Assembly (NCBI RefSeq): GCF_021390425.1
Contig: NZ_JAJUWY010000006.1
Span: forward strand, 1 to 64,000
From: Lysobacter sp. GX 14042
Lineage (GTDB): Bacteria > Pseudomonadota > Gammaproteobacteria > Xanthomonadales > Xanthomonadaceae
Direction of reading: 5' to 3'
Length of the DNA: 64,000 nt
The translations under genes and the position numbers were made by a program. Numbering within the stretch: the first letter of the stretch is position 1; each line of letters starts with the position of its first letter. Shown here one piece after another: positions 35,881 through 45,540 of the stretch. Under the pieces are notes generated by a model that did not search any database, was not told where the DNA came from, and saw only the letters and a program-made list of their open reading frames with translations.

Positions 35881-37251
35881 TTGATCAAGCCACGCACGCC
35901 CCCCGGGGTCATGGAGCTGCTGCCCCGTGACCAGGTCGCCTTCCAGCGGATGCTGGACACCATCCGCCGCAACTACGAGCGGTTTGGCTTCCTGCCGGTG
36001 GAGACGCCGGTCATGGAACTGTCGGAGGTGCTGCTGACCAAGTCCGGCGGCGAGACCGAGCGGCAGGTGTACTTCGTCCAGTCCACCGGGGCGCTGGAGA
36101 AGGGCGGCGAGGGCCGGCCGGAGCAGGCGCTGCGCTTCGACCTGACCGTGCCGCTGGCGCGCTACGTGGCCGAGCACGAGCACGACCTGGCCTTCCCGTT
36201 CCGGCGCTACCAGATGCAGCGGGTCTACCGTGGCGAGCGGGCCCAGCGCGGGCGCTTCCGCGAGTTCTACCAGTGCGACATCGACGTGATCGGGAAGGAC
36301 ACGCTGAGCGTGCGCTACGACGCCGAGATCCCGGCGGTGATCCACGCGGTGTTTTCCGATCTGGCGATCGGCAGGTTCACCATCCAGCTCAACAACCGCA
36401 AGCTGATGCGCGGCTTCTTCGAGGCCCGCGGCGTTGCCGATCCGGACCTGCAGGCCCGCGTGCTGCGCGAGGTCGACAAGCTTGACAAGCGCGGCCCCGA
36501 CTACGTGCGCGAAACCTTGGCCGGCGAGGGCTTCGGCCTCGCCGCCGACGCGGTGGACGCGATCATGGCCTTCGTCCAGGTGCGCTCCACCTCGCATGAA
36601 GACGCGATCGCCCGGCTGGACGCGCTGGAAGGCGACAACGGCGTTTTGCGCGAGGGCGTGGCCGAGCTGCGCGAGGTACTTGGGCTGGTCCGCGCGATGG
36701 GCGTGCCGGAGGCCGACTACGCGCTCAACTTCTCCATCGCCCGCGGCCTGGACTACTACACCGGCACGGTGTACGAGACCACGCTGGACGACTATCCGCA
36801 GATCGGTTCGATCTGCTCGGGTGGGCGCTACGAGGATCTGGCCAGCCACTACACCAGATCCAGGCTTCCGGGCGTCGGCATCTCGATCGGCCTGACCCGG
36901 CTGTTCTGGCAGCTGCGAGAAGCCGGCCTGGTGGCCACCGGCGAGAGCACGGTCGACGTGCTGGTCACCCAGATGGACGCCGATGCGCTGCCGCAGTCGC
37001 TGGCGCTGGCCTCCGAGCTGCGCGCCGGCGGGATCGATACCGAGGTGGTCATGGAGGCGTCGAAGCTCGGTAAACAGTTCAAGTACGCCGACCGCGCCGG
37101 CATCCGCTTCGTCGCGGTGCTGGGCGGGGACGAGGCCGCGCGCGGGGTGGTGACGATCAAGGACCTGCGCGATGGCGACCAGTTCGAGGCGCCGCGCGCC
37201 GGGCTGGTGGCCGCGCTGCGGGCGCGCATGCAACAGGGGGGCGCGGCATGA
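35881..37251 (+). CDS. hisS: histidyl-tRNA synthetase
   Basis: This 456-residue class II synthetase has motif 1 region [19 protein letters not shown], motif 2 [32 protein letters not shown], the histidine-specific signature [14 protein letters not shown], and motif 3 [15 protein letters not shown], then an anticodon-binding domain. The form with a [12 protein letters not shown] start is the one typical of Xanthomonadaceae. The start is TTG at 35881. It overlaps the aromatic amino acid lyase gene by four bases, so both enzymes, each acting on histidine (or a relative), are translated together. Confidence 0.94.
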   Translation: MIKPRTPPGVMELLPRDQVAFQRMLDTIRRNYERFGFLPVETPVMELSEVLLTKSGGETERQVYFVQSTGALEKGGEGRPEQALRFDLTVPLARYVAEHEHDLAFPFRRYQMQRVYRGERAQRGRFREFYQCDIDVIGKDTLSVRYDAEIPAVIHAVFSDLAIGRFTIQLNNRKLMRGFFEARGVADPDLQARVLREVDKLDKRGPDYVRETLAGEGFGLAADAVDAIMAFVQVRSTSHEDAIARLDALEGDNGVLREGVAELREVLGLVRAMGVPEADYALNFSIARGLDYYTGTVYETTLDDYPQIGSICSGGRYEDLASHYTRSRLPGVGISIGLTRLFWQLREAGLVATGESTVDVLVTQMDADALPQSLALASELRAGGIDTEVVMEASKLGKQFKYADRAGIRFVAVLGGDEAARGVVTIKDLRDGDQFEAPRAGLVAALRARMQQGGAA

Positions 37252-39152
37252 CGCCGGTGAAGCTGGACGGATGCTCGCTGACGCGGGCGCAACTGGTCGC
37301 GGTCGCCCATGGCGCCGCGGTGGAACTGGACGCCGCGCGCCTCCCGGCGGTGGCGAAGGCGGCCGAATTCCTGGCCGCCCAGGTCGCCCGCGAGGAGCCG
37401 ATCTACGGCGTGTCGACCGGTTTCGGCAGCAATGCCGACCGGCTGCTGGGTGCCCGCCGGGTGCGCAGCGGCGCCGGCGGCGATGCCGCCAATCCGCACG
37501 AATCCCTGCACGCCGAACTGCAGCACAACCTGATCGTCACCCACGCCGTGTGCGTGGGCGAGCCGTTCGCGCCGGAGGTGGTGCGGGCGATGCTGTGCAT
37601 CCGCATCAACACCCTGCTGCGAGGGCACTCCGGGATCCGCGTGGAGACCCTGCAGGCACTGGTGGCGATGCTCAACGCCGGCATCGTGCCGGTGGTGCCG
37701 CAGCTGGGCTCGGTGGGGGCCTCGGGTGACCTGGCGCCGCTGTCGCACCTGGCCATCGTGCTGCTGGGCGGCGGCGAGGCCTTCTACCAGGGTGAGCGCA
37801 TCCCCGGTGGCGAGGCGCTGTCGCGCGCCGGCCTGGAGCCGGTGACGCTGTCCTACAAGGAAGGCCTGGCGCTCAACAACGGCACCGCGCAGATGCTGGC
37901 CTGCGGCGTGCTGGCGCTGTCGAAGCTGGAGGAACTGCTCGACACCGCCGACCTGGCCGCGGCGATGACCGTCGATGCCTTCGCCGGGCGCCTGGGCGCG
38001 TTCGCCGGGGAGGTCCACGCCCTGCGCCCGCACCCGGGGCAGGTCGAGGTCGCCGCGCACCTGCGCAAGCTGCTGGAAGGCTCGACCCTGGCCGACATCG
38101 GCTACCACCTGGTGCCGCGTTTCCGCCCCTGGTCGCCGGACGCCTGGCCGCAGGACGATGCCGACGCGCCGGGCTTCGACATCGGCTGGGACTGGGTGCC
38201 GGCCGACCAGCGCCACGGCCGGGAGAAGTTCTACCAGCGCTTCCGCCCGTTCCGTGGCGGCAAGAAGCACCAGCCGCAGGACAGCTACTCGCTGCGCTGC
38301 GTGCCGCAGGTGCACGGCGCGGTGCGCGATGCGGTCGCCCAGGCCGCGCGGGTGCTGGAGATCGAGCTCAACGCGTTGACCGACAACCCGATCGTGTTCC
38401 CCGATGCCGAAGCCGAGCACGTCGAGCAGCAGGTGATCTCCGCCGGCCACTTCCACGGCATGCCGCTGGCACTGGTGATGAGCTACCTCAAGGCGGCCAT
38501 CCCGACCCTGGCCAGCATCTCCGAGCGCCGGCTCAACAAGCTGGTCGACCCGGCCACCAACGACGGCCTGCCGGCGTTCCTGATCGGCAACGAGGACGCC
38601 ACCGAGTCCGGCTTCATGATCGTCCAGTACACCGCCGCGGCGATCGTCAACGACCTGGCCAGCCGGGCCATGCCGGCCTCGGTGTACTCCATCCCGACCA
38701 GCGCCAACGCCGAGGACCACGTGTCGATGGGCGCCAACGAGGCGCGCCACGTGCTGGCCATGGTCGACGACCTGGGCAAGGTGCTGGGGCTGGAGCTATA
38801 CACCGCCGCGCAGGCGCTGGACCTGCGCCTGGCGATGATCAACGCCGCCCGGAAGCTGGCCCGCGAAGGCAGTGCCGCGGCGCTGGCGCGCAAGATCCAG
38901 GGTGGGCCACGCCGGGACGGCGAGCCGCTGCAGGCCGCGTTCCACCGTGATGTCGAGGGGCTGTGCACCGAGCTCGCCGCGGCGCCGGAGTTCCGGCCGG
39001 GCAGGGCGGTCGCGGCCGCCCATGCGGCGATCCGCGGGCGCATCGCCTTCATGCCGCGTGACCGGGCGATGGACGGCGACGTGGCCGCCGCCGTGAAGCT
39101 GGTCACCGATGGCGTGGTACTGGCCGCCGCCCGGAATGCGTGGGCCGACTGA
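37248..39152 (+). CDS. histidine/aromatic amino acid ammonia-lyase with internal insertion
   Basis: This 634-residue lyase belongs to the MIO family. The cofactor-forming triad is Ala158-Ser159-Gly160 in [45 protein letters not shown], and [18 protein letters not shown] are all conserved. [17 protein letters not shown] is closest to histidine lyases. It is over 100 residues longer than ordinary HutH: an insertion of about 55-60 residues (around 283-340, with [11 protein letters not shown] and [15 protein letters not shown]) interrupts the region before QDSYSLRC, and the C-terminus is extended. No hutU, hutI or hutG gene is nearby; it overlaps hisS instead. Histidine, tyrosine or phenylalanine specificity cannot be fixed by eye. 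Confidence 0.85.
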   Translation: MTPVKLDGCSLTRAQLVAVAHGAAVELDAARLPAVAKAAEFLAAQVAREEPIYGVSTGFGSNADRLLGARRVRSGAGGDAANPHESLHAELQHNLIVTHAVCVGEPFAPEVVRAMLCIRINTLLRGHSGIRVETLQALVAMLNAGIVPVVPQLGSVGASGDLAPLSHLAIVLLGGGEAFYQGERIPGGEALSRAGLEPVTLSYKEGLALNNGTAQMLACGVLALSKLEELLDTADLAAAMTVDAFAGRLGAFAGEVHALRPHPGQVEVAAHLRKLLEGSTLADIGYHLVPRFRPWSPDAWPQDDADAPGFDIGWDWVPADQRHGREKFYQRFRPFRGGKKHQPQDSYSLRCVPQVHGAVRDAVAQAARVLEIELNALTDNPIVFPDAEAEHVEQQVISAGHFHGMPLALVMSYLKAAIPTLASISERRLNKLVDPATNDGLPAFLIGNEDATESGFMIVQYTAAAIVNDLASRAMPASVYSIPTSANAEDHVSMGANEARHVLAMVDDLGKVLGLELYTAAQALDLRLAMINAARKLAREGSAAALARKIQGGPRRDGEPLQAAFHRDVEGLCTELAAAPEFRPGRAVAAAHAAIRGRIAFMPRDRAMDGDVAAAVKLVTDGVVLAAARNAWAD

Positions 39153-39162
39153 GGAGGACGAC

Positions 39163-40767
39163 ATGCACCTGGACACCCTTGCACTCGCCTTCACCCTGGT
39201 ACTGGCCGGCGGCACCGCGCAGGCCGCGGAGCTCCAGGTGCCGGGCACGGCGTTCCTGGACGCCAACGGCAACGGGCGCCGCGATCCGGGCGAAACCCTG
39301 CTGGCCGGGATCAAGGTCTCCAACGGCCGCGACGTGGTGCTCAGCGACGCGCAGGGGGACTTCCGGCTGCCGCTGCGACAGGGCGATACCGTGTTCGCGA
39401 TCAAGCCACCCGGCTACACGGTGCCGACCGGCGCCAACGGGCTGCCGCGCTTCTGGCAGCACCACTTCCCCGACGGCTCCCCGGCGTTGCGCTACGGCGG
39501 CATCCCGGCACGCGCGGTCGAGCGCATGGAGGTGGCCCTGCAGCCGGCGGCCCAGGCGGAGGATCCGCTGGAGGTGCTGGTGATGGCCGACCCGCAGGTG
39601 AAGAACACGGCCGACGTCGACTACTACGCGCGCGACATCATCGCCGACGTCGCGGCGCACACCGCGCCGGCGCTGGGCATGAGCCTGGGCGACATCGTCG
39701 ACGACGACCTGTCGCTGTATCCGGCGATCAACGCGCACACCGCCTCGCTGGGGATCCCGTGGCTGCACGCGCCGGGAAACCATGACCTGGACTTCGATGC
39801 AGTCGGCGATGCCGGCTCGCTGCTGACCTGGCGCCACAGCTACGGCCCCGACACCTATGCCTGGGAGGAACCGGGCGCGGCGTTCGTGCTGCTCGACGAC
39901 GTGATCTACCTGCCGGGCCAGCGGCCGGCCTACACCGGCGGGCTGCGCGAAGACCAGTTCACCTTCCTGGAGTCCTACCTGGCGACGCTGCCGGACGAGC
40001 ACATGGTGGTGCTCGGCGCGCACATCCCGTTTTTCGACACCCATCCGGACCCGGCGGTGGAAACCTTCCGCAGCGCCGACCGCGAGCGCCTGTTCGCCCT
40101 GCTGGAGCGCTTCGACAAGGTCCTGCTGCTCAGCGGCCATGGCCACGTGCAGCGCCACGTGTTCCACGATGCGGCCAGCGGCTGGAATGGCGCCGCGCCG
40201 CTGCACGAGTACAACCTGGGCGCGGCCTGCGGGGCGTTCTGGTCCGGGGTGAAGGATGAGGCCGGGATTCCCGACGCGACCATGGCCGACGGCACGCCCA
40301 ACGGCTACGCGACGTTGCACATCGACGACGGCGACTACCGGCTGGCCTGGCATCCGGCGCGGCTGCCCGATGGCGACCCGGCGCTGACCCGAGCCATGGC
40401 CCTGCGCGCACCCGAGGTGCTCCGGCAGGGGGCGTACCCGGCCTGGGGCGTGTACGCGAACGTGTTCATGGGCACGCCGGACACGCGGGTCGAGTTCCGC
40501 GTCGGCGGCGGCGACTGGCAGCCCATGCGCCGGGTCGAACGGCCGGACCCACGGCTGCTGGCCGAGAACGTCCGTGACGACGAGGCGGCCGCGTTGCGTG
40601 GCTATGACCGCTCGCCCGAGGCCGAGCCCGGCACCCACCTGTGGCGGGGCGCGCTGCCGACCGACCTGGCGCTCGGCGAACACGACGTCGAGGTCCGCGC
40701 CTTCGACCGCTGGCAGGGCGAACAACGCGCCCGCACCCGCTACCGCCTGGAAGCCCGCGACCCGTAG
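39163..40767 (+). CDS. secreted calcineurin-like metallophosphoesterase
   Basis: This is a 534-residue exported protein. Signal peptide ([16 protein letters not shown]); residues about 25-110 are a beta-sandwich with [25 protein letters not shown], an SdrD-B/metallophosphoesterase-N-type domain with a Ca-binding look; residues about 130-370 are the phosphoesterase with [36 protein letters not shown] and [10 protein letters not shown] in order, supplying the two-metal ligands; the rest is a C-terminal beta domain. GAGGAGG precedes ATG 39163, eleven bases after the lyase stop. The substrate is unknown; phosphodiesters or cell-wall phosphates are possible. Its last 28 bases overlap mtnC. Confidence 0.88.
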   Translation: MHLDTLALAFTLVLAGGTAQAAELQVPGTAFLDANGNGRRDPGETLLAGIKVSNGRDVVLSDAQGDFRLPLRQGDTVFAIKPPGYTVPTGANGLPRFWQHHFPDGSPALRYGGIPARAVERMEVALQPAAQAEDPLEVLVMADPQVKNTADVDYYARDIIADVAAHTAPALGMSLGDIVDDDLSLYPAINAHTASLGIPWLHAPGNHDLDFDAVGDAGSLLTWRHSYGPDTYAWEEPGAAFVLLDDVIYLPGQRPAYTGGLREDQFTFLESYLATLPDEHMVVLGAHIPFFDTHPDPAVETFRSADRERLFALLERFDKVLLLSGHGHVQRHVFHDAASGWNGAAPLHEYNLGAACGAFWSGVKDEAGIPDATMADGTPNGYATLHIDDGDYRLAWHPARLPDGDPALTRAMALRAPEVLRQGAYPAWGVYANVFMGTPDTRVEFRVGGGDWQPMRRVERPDPRLLAENVRDDEAAALRGYDRSPEAEPGTHLWRGALPTDLALGEHDVEVRAFDRWQGEQRARTRYRLEARDP

Positions 40768-41453
40768 GGTGGAATGTCGGCGAAGGATTCGACGCGGGGG
40801 TGGCCGTTCCATTCCGCTTCGGTGCGCGCGGTCGGGTAATCCTCGCGACGGTCGAGCAGGGTGGTCGCCAGGCCGGCATCGCGGGCGGCGTCCAGCTCGG
40901 CCACCACGTCGGACAGGAACAGGATGTCGCCCGCCGGCAGGCCGATTTCCCCGGCGATCGCCCGGTAGCTCCCGGCCTCGCGCTTGGGGCCGCTGGTGGT
41001 GTCGTACCAGCCCGAGACCAGGCCGGTCAGGTCGCCGGCATCGCTGTGGGCGAACAGCATGCGTTGGGCCGGCACGCTCCCGGAGGAGTACACGTGGATC
41101 GCCGTTCCGTCGGCATGCCAGCGCCGCAGCGCCTCCACCGCGTCGGGATAGAAGTGCGAGTGGAATTCGCCGCTGCGGTAGCCGTCGGCCCAGATCATTC
41201 CCTGCAGGGCCTTGAGCGCGGTGTGCTTGCGGTCCTCGTCGATCCAGCCCTGCAGCACCTCCACCACCATGGCGTCCTGGCACATGCCGCCCAGTCCGGT
41301 GGCGACCTCGTCGAGCCAGCGGCGCACCGCCGGTTCCTGGCCGCGGGCCTTGACGAAGCCGGGCAGGGCGCGGCGCGCGTAGGGAAACAGCACGTCCTTG
41401 ACAAAGGAGATGCTGCTGGTGGTGCCCTCGATGTCGGTCAGGATCGCCTTCAT
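40740..41453 (-). CDS. mtnC: enolase-phosphatase E1 (methionine salvage)
   Basis: This 237-residue HAD enzyme enolises and dephosphorylates 2,3-diketo-5-methylthiopentyl-1-phosphate to the acireductone. The sequence [23 protein letters not shown] has the Asp7-x-Glu9 variant typical of Mtn[30 protein letters not shown] and [19 protein letters not shown] are motifs II-IV. It starts at ATG 41453, overlapping mtnD by four bases, and is the last gene of the transporter-mtnBDC run. Confidence 0.95.
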   Translation of the reverse strand: MKAILTDIEGTTSSISFVKDVLFPYARRALPGFVKARGQEPAVRRWLDEVATGLGGMCQDAMVVEVLQGWIDEDRKHTALKALQGMIWADGYRSGEFHSHFYPDAVEALRRWHADGTAIHVYSSGSVPAQRMLFAHSDAGDLTGLVSGWYDTTSGPKREAGSYRAIAGEIGLPAGDILFLSDVVAELDAARDAGLATTLLDRREDYPTARTEAEWNGHPRVESFADIPPYGSRASRR

Positions 41454-42013
41454 TGCCTGTCTCCGGCGGCCGGCTGGTAGCGGGGAAAGCGGGTGGCGAT
41501 GTCGCTGCCGGTGAAGTGCCCGACCCAGCCTTCCGGGTCGGTGAAGAAACGGATGGCGACGAAGCGCGGCTCCGGTCCCATGTCGAACCAGTGGGTGGTG
41601 CCGTCGGGCACCGAGATCAGGTCGCCCTTTTCGCACAGCACCTCGTACACCCGGTCGCCCACGTGCAGGGTGAACAGGCCGAAGCCGTCGACGAAGAAGC
41701 GGACCTCGTCCTCCCTGTGGAAGTGCTCGTCGAGGAACTTCGCCCGCATCTGTTCGCGCTGCGGGTGGTCCGGGGCGATCGAGACCACGTCGACGCTCTG
41801 GAAGCCGCGCTCGGCGACCAGCCGGTCGATGTCGGCGCGATAGGCCTCCATGATCGCCTCCGGCGCATCGCCGGCGGCCACCGGCCGGCTGGCCTCCCAC
41901 TGCTGGAAGTCGACCCCGATCGGCTCCAGCTCGGCGCGGATGCGCAGCGGGTCCTCGGTGCCCAGCAGCGGGGTACCGGGTCGGTTGTCGGCAAAGATGC
42001 GCAGGCGGCTCAT
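41450..42013 (-). CDS. mtnD: acireductone dioxygenase
   Basis: This 187-residue cupin oxidises acireductone to the methionine keto-acid and formate (Fe form) or to methylthiopropionate, CO and formate (Ni form). Metal ligands are His97, His99 and Glu103 in [15 protein letters not shown], and His141 in GTTHWFDMG. The N-terminus MSRLRIF and the C-terminal [18 protein letters not shown] are typical for the gammaproteobacterial enzyme. It overlaps mtnB by four bases. Confidence 0.95.
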   Translation of the reverse strand: MSRLRIFADNRPGTPLLGTEDPLRIRAELEPIGVDFQQWEASRPVAAGDAPEAIMEAYRADIDRLVAERGFQSVDVVSIAPDHPQREQMRAKFLDEHFHREDEVRFFVDGFGLFTLHVGDRVYEVLCEKGDLISVPDGTTHWFDMGPEPRFVAIRFFTDPEGWVGHFTGSDIATRFPRYQPAAGDRQ

Positions 42014-42645
42014 CGCTGCAGTCTCCTCAGGTCCAGTTCGCAGCCGAGCAGGAACTCGAATGCCTCCAGGTGGCGCCGGGCCTCGGCCATGTCACGGCCC
42101 CAGGCGTACAGCCCGTGGCCGTCGATCAGGTAACCCCACGCCGGGCCGCGGTCCAGTTCGGCGTCGGCCAGCGCCGACAGCGCCAGCATGTCCTGGCTGT
42201 TGGGCAGCACCGGCAGGTCGACCGCGGTCTCGTGGGTGCTGTTGCCGGCAAAGGCCTTCAGCAGCTCGTAGCCCTCCAGGCGGACGTGGCCGGCGCCGGC
42301 GAACAGCCGCGAGGCCACGGTCTGGTTGTGCGAATGGGTGTGCAGCACGCAGCCCGCGTCCGGAAAGCGCCGGTACAGCCGGGTATGCAGCAGGGTCTCG
42401 GCCGACGGGCGGCGGTCGGTGCCGACCGGCGCGCCGTCCAGGTCCACGACCATGATGCCGCCAGTGTCCAGCCGGCCCTTGTCACCGCCCGAAGCGGTGA
42501 TGGCAACGTGCTGCGGGTCCATCCGCATCGAGAAGTTGCTGCTGGTCGCCGGGGTCCAGCCGAACGCGGCGAGCTCGCGGACATTGGCGACAAGTTCGGC
42601 CGCGCACCGCTCGAAGCGCTGCACGTCATGGGCTTTTGCGGTCAT
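42010..42645 (-). CDS. mtnB: methylthioribulose-1-phosphate dehydratase
   Basis: This 211-residue class II aldolase-fold zinc enzyme dehydrates methylthioribulose-1-phosphate. The sequence [40 protein letters not shown] (zinc histidines), EGYELLKAF and [17 protein letters not shown] are characteristic. The gene is nine bases downstream of an amino-acid permease gene and overlaps mtnD. mtnA and mtnP or mtnK are not in the window. Confidence 0.95.
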   Translation of the reverse strand: MTAKAHDVQRFERCAAELVANVRELAAFGWTPATSSNFSMRMDPQHVAITASGGDKGRLDTGGIMVVDLDGAPVGTDRRPSAETLLHTRLYRRFPDAGCVLHTHSHNQTVASRLFAGAGHVRLEGYELLKAFAGNSTHETAVDLPVLPNSQDMLALSALADAELDRGPAWGYLIDGHGLYAWGRDMAEARRHLEAFEFLLGCELDLRRLQR

Positions 42646-42654
42646 GCCGCGAGT

Positions 42655-44139
42655 TTATCGAACCCCGCGGCCATCAGGGCGCAGCCGGCTGTGCCGGTAG
42701 CCGTAGCCGAAGTAGATCACCAGCCCGAACAGCGTCCAGCCGACGAAGATCATCCAGTGCTCCACGAACGGTTGCCAGAACAGGTACAGGCAGGTCGCCA
42801 CCCCCAGCGGGCAGATCAGCAGCGCGCCGGGGACCCGGAACGGCCGCTTCAGTCCGGGCTGGGTGTAGCGCAGCACCAGCACCCCGGCGCAGACGGTGGC
42901 GAAGGCCAGCAGCGTGCCCATCGACACCAGCTCGCCGAGCACGCTCAGCGGCAGCAGCCCGGCCAGCGCGCAGGCCACCACGCCGACGATGATCGTGCTG
43001 ACGTGCGGGGTGCGGAAGCGCGGGTGCACCCTGCCGAACAGCCGCGGCAGCAGCCCGTCGCGGGACATCGAGTAGAAGATCCGCGGCTGCGCCATCAGCA
43101 TCACCAGGATCACCGAGGACAGGCCGGCGATGGCGCCGATCTCGGTGGCGGTCTTCAGCCAGTCCAGCGCCGGGTAGGGCTCCAGCGCGCTGACCACCGG
43201 CTTGGCGGTGCCCAGCAGGCTGTAGTGGGTCATGCCGGTCAGCACCGCGCACACCGCGATGTAGATGATCGTGCACACCGCCAGCGAACCGAGGATGCCG
43301 CGCGGCATGTCGCGCTGCGGGTTCTTCGCCTCGCCGGCGGCGGTTGAGACCGCGTCGAAGCCGATGTAGGCGAAGAACACGATCGCCGCCGCCCGGGTCA
43401 CCCCGTCGAAGCCGAAGCGGCCCGGGCCTTCGGATTCGGGGATGAAGGGCACCCAGTTCGCCGGGTCCACGTATTGCGCGCCGAAGCCGACGAAGGCGGC
43501 GATCACCACCACCTTGATCGCCACGATCACCGCGTTCACCAGCGCGGACTGGGTGATCCCGCGGTAGCACAGCGCGGCGACCGCGGCGACGATCAGGATC
43601 GCCGGCAGGTTGACCACCGCGCCGGTGGCCACGAAGCCGGTGCCGTCCCAGCGCACCGGGGCGTCCGCCAGCGCGGCGGGGAAGGGCAGCCCGAGGCTGC
43701 CGGTCAGGAAACTCACCAGGTAACTCGACCAGCCCACCGCCACCGAGGAGGCGGCGAACAGGTATTCCAGCACCAGGCACCAACCGATGAACCAGGCGAC
43801 GAACTCGCCGAGGGTCGAGTACGCATAGGAATACGCGCTGCCGGACACCGGCAGCAGGGCCGCGAACTCGGCGTAGCACAGCCCGGCCAGCGCGCAGGCG
43901 AAGCCGGCCAGGACGAAGCTGAGCATGATCGCCGGCCCGGCGTGCTCCGCCGCGGCCTGGCCGGTGACCACGAAGATCCCGGCGCCGATCACCGCCCCCA
44001 TGCCCAGCAGGACAAGGTGGCGCACGGTCAGGGTGCGCTGGAGCGTGATCTCGCCTTCCAGGCTGCCCTCGACGGGTTCGCCGGCATCGACGTGTCCGGC
44101 CGGTTCGATCGGCTTGCGTGCCAGGAGGTTGTGCAGCAT
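42655..44139 (-). CDS. APC-superfamily amino acid permease (CAT/YfnA type)
   Basis: This 494-residue protein has about twelve or more transmembrane segments. The sequence VLLGMGAVIGAGIFVVTGQAA is the APC substrate-binding helix 1 motif, and AAAIVFFAYIGFDAVSTAAGEAKNPQRDMPRGI is the CAT-family signature. The C-terminal RPFRVPGALLICPLGVATCLYL is typical for the CAT branch. Substrates in the family include cationic and branched-chain amino acids and methionine. Its place between the NSS gene and mtnB suggests methionine or a related compound, by inference. Confidence 0.85.
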   Translation of the reverse strand: MLHNLLARKPIEPAGHVDAGEPVEGSLEGEITLQRTLTVRHLVLLGMGAVIGAGIFVVTGQAAAEHAGPAIMLSFVLAGFACALAGLCYAEFAALLPVSGSAYSYAYSTLGEFVAWFIGWCLVLEYLFAASSVAVGWSSYLVSFLTGSLGLPFPAALADAPVRWDGTGFVATGAVVNLPAILIVAAVAALCYRGITQSALVNAVIVAIKVVVIAAFVGFGAQYVDPANWVPFIPESEGPGRFGFDGVTRAAAIVFFAYIGFDAVSTAAGEAKNPQRDMPRGILGSLAVCTIIYIAVCAVLTGMTHYSLLGTAKPVVSALEPYPALDWLKTATEIGAIAGLSSVILVMLMAQPRIFYSMSRDGLLPRLFGRVHPRFRTPHVSTIIVGVVACALAGLLPLSVLGELVSMGTLLAFATVCAGVLVLRYTQPGLKRPFRVPGALLICPLGVATCLYLFWQPFVEHWMIFVGWTLFGLVIYFGYGYRHSRLRPDGRGVR

Positions 44140-44155
44140 CGGGAAGGTCTCGGGG

Positions 44156-45505
44156 TCAGAGCAGCGCGTTGATCAGGACCGCGGCCACCAGCAGCGGGCA
44201 CAGCACCCGCAGCAGCCAGCGCCACAGGGCGAAGCCCCAGGCGGGAATGCCGGCCAGCTGCTCGCGCAGGATGTTGTCCTTGAGCACCCAGCCGGCGAAC
44301 AGCGCGATCAGCAGGCCACCCACCGGCAGCATGATGTCGTTGGCGACCAGCTCGATCAGGCCCATCAGGTCGCGGTCGAGCAGGCGCACGTGCGACAGCA
44401 GGTTGAACGAGAACACGGTCAGCAGGCCGAGCGCCCAGCACAGCAGCGCCATCAGGATCGCGGCGCCCTTGCGGCTGCGGCCGCGCTCGACCAGGTAGGC
44501 GGTCGCCGGCTCCAGCAGCGAGATCGAAGAGGTCCACGCGGCCACGAACAGCAGCGCGAAGAACGCCAGCCCGTAGACGATGCCGCCGGTCATCACCTCG
44601 AACGCCAGCGGCAGCGAGGTGAAGATCAGGCCGGGGCCGCCGCCCTCCGGGCTGATGCCGAAGGCGATCACGATCGGGAAGATCGCCAGGCCCGCCATCA
44701 GCGCCACGGTGGTGTCGCACACGGCGACGATGGCGACCGTGCGCGGGATGGACACGTTGCCGGGCAGGTAGGCACCGTAGGTCATCATCGCGCACATGCC
44801 CAGGCTCAGGGTAAAGAACGCCTGGCCCATGGCGGCGACGAACACCCCCGCATCGACCTTGCTCCAGTCCGGGCGGAACAGCCAGGCCGCGGCCTGGCCG
44901 AGGTGGCCGGTGGTGGCGCCGTAGAGCACCAGCAACAGCAGGGTCAGGAACAGCGCCGGCATCAGGAAACGCACCGCGCGCTCCAGGCCTTTTTCAACCC
45001 CCAGCGCGACCACGCCCACCGTGGCGCCCATGAACAGCGCGTGCCAGAACAGCAGTTCCGCCGGATTGGCGAGCATCGAAGTGAACACCGCCCCCGGATC
45101 GGTGATGTGCGCGCCGCCGAACAGCTGCGCCAGGTACAGCCAGCCGTAGCGCAGGGTCCAGCCGCCGACCACGCTGTAGAAGCTCAGGATCAGCACGCCG
45201 GCGACGATGCCGATCCAGCCGATGCCGGTCCAGCCCTTCGATACCCCGGTCTCCCGGGTGATCGAGGCCAGCGTGGTGATCGGGCTGCGGCGGCCGTGGC
45301 GGCCGATCAGGATCTCGGCGATCAGCACCGGCAGGCCGACGAAGAAGATGCACGCCAGGTACACCAGCACGAAGGCGCCGCCGCCGTTGTCCGACGCCAG
45401 GTAGGGAAAGCGCCAGATGTTGCCCAGGCCGACGGCCGAACCGGTGGCGGCGAGGATGAAGGCCATGCGGGAGGACCACATGCCGTGCAACGACGTCTTT
45501 TCCAT
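44156..45505 (-). CDS. sodium-dependent transporter, NSS family
   Basis: This 449-residue membrane protein of the neurotransmitter:sodium symporter family has twelve predicted helices. The sequence WSSRMAFILAATGSAVGLGNIWRFPYLASDNGGGAFVLVYL is the family hallmark with the sodium and substrate sites; GQAFFTLSLGMCAMMTYGAYLP is helix 6. The protein ends LLRVLCPLLVAAVLINALL. NSS members in bacteria import Leu, Trp, Tyr or Met (MetP). It is 16 bases upstream of the APC permease gene and 35 bases after the NhaC gene, so the three are likely one transcript. Confidence 0.88.
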   Translation of the reverse strand: MEKTSLHGMWSSRMAFILAATGSAVGLGNIWRFPYLASDNGGGAFVLVYLACIFFVGLPVLIAEILIGRHGRRSPITTLASITRETGVSKGWTGIGWIGIVAGVLILSFYSVVGGWTLRYGWLYLAQLFGGAHITDPGAVFTSMLANPAELLFWHALFMGATVGVVALGVEKGLERAVRFLMPALFLTLLLLVLYGATTGHLGQAAAWLFRPDWSKVDAGVFVAAMGQAFFTLSLGMCAMMTYGAYLPGNVSIPRTVAIVAVCDTTVALMAGLAIFPIVIAFGISPEGGGPGLIFTSLPLAFEVMTGGIVYGLAFFALLFVAAWTSSISLLEPATAYLVERGRSRKGAAILMALLCWALGLLTVFSFNLLSHVRLLDRDLMGLIELVANDIMLPVGGLLIALFAGWVLKDNILREQLAGIPAWGFALWRWLLRVLCPLLVAAVLINALL

Positions 45506-45540
45506 TCGTGATCTCTTCCGTCGGTGGTTGTCGGAGCCGG

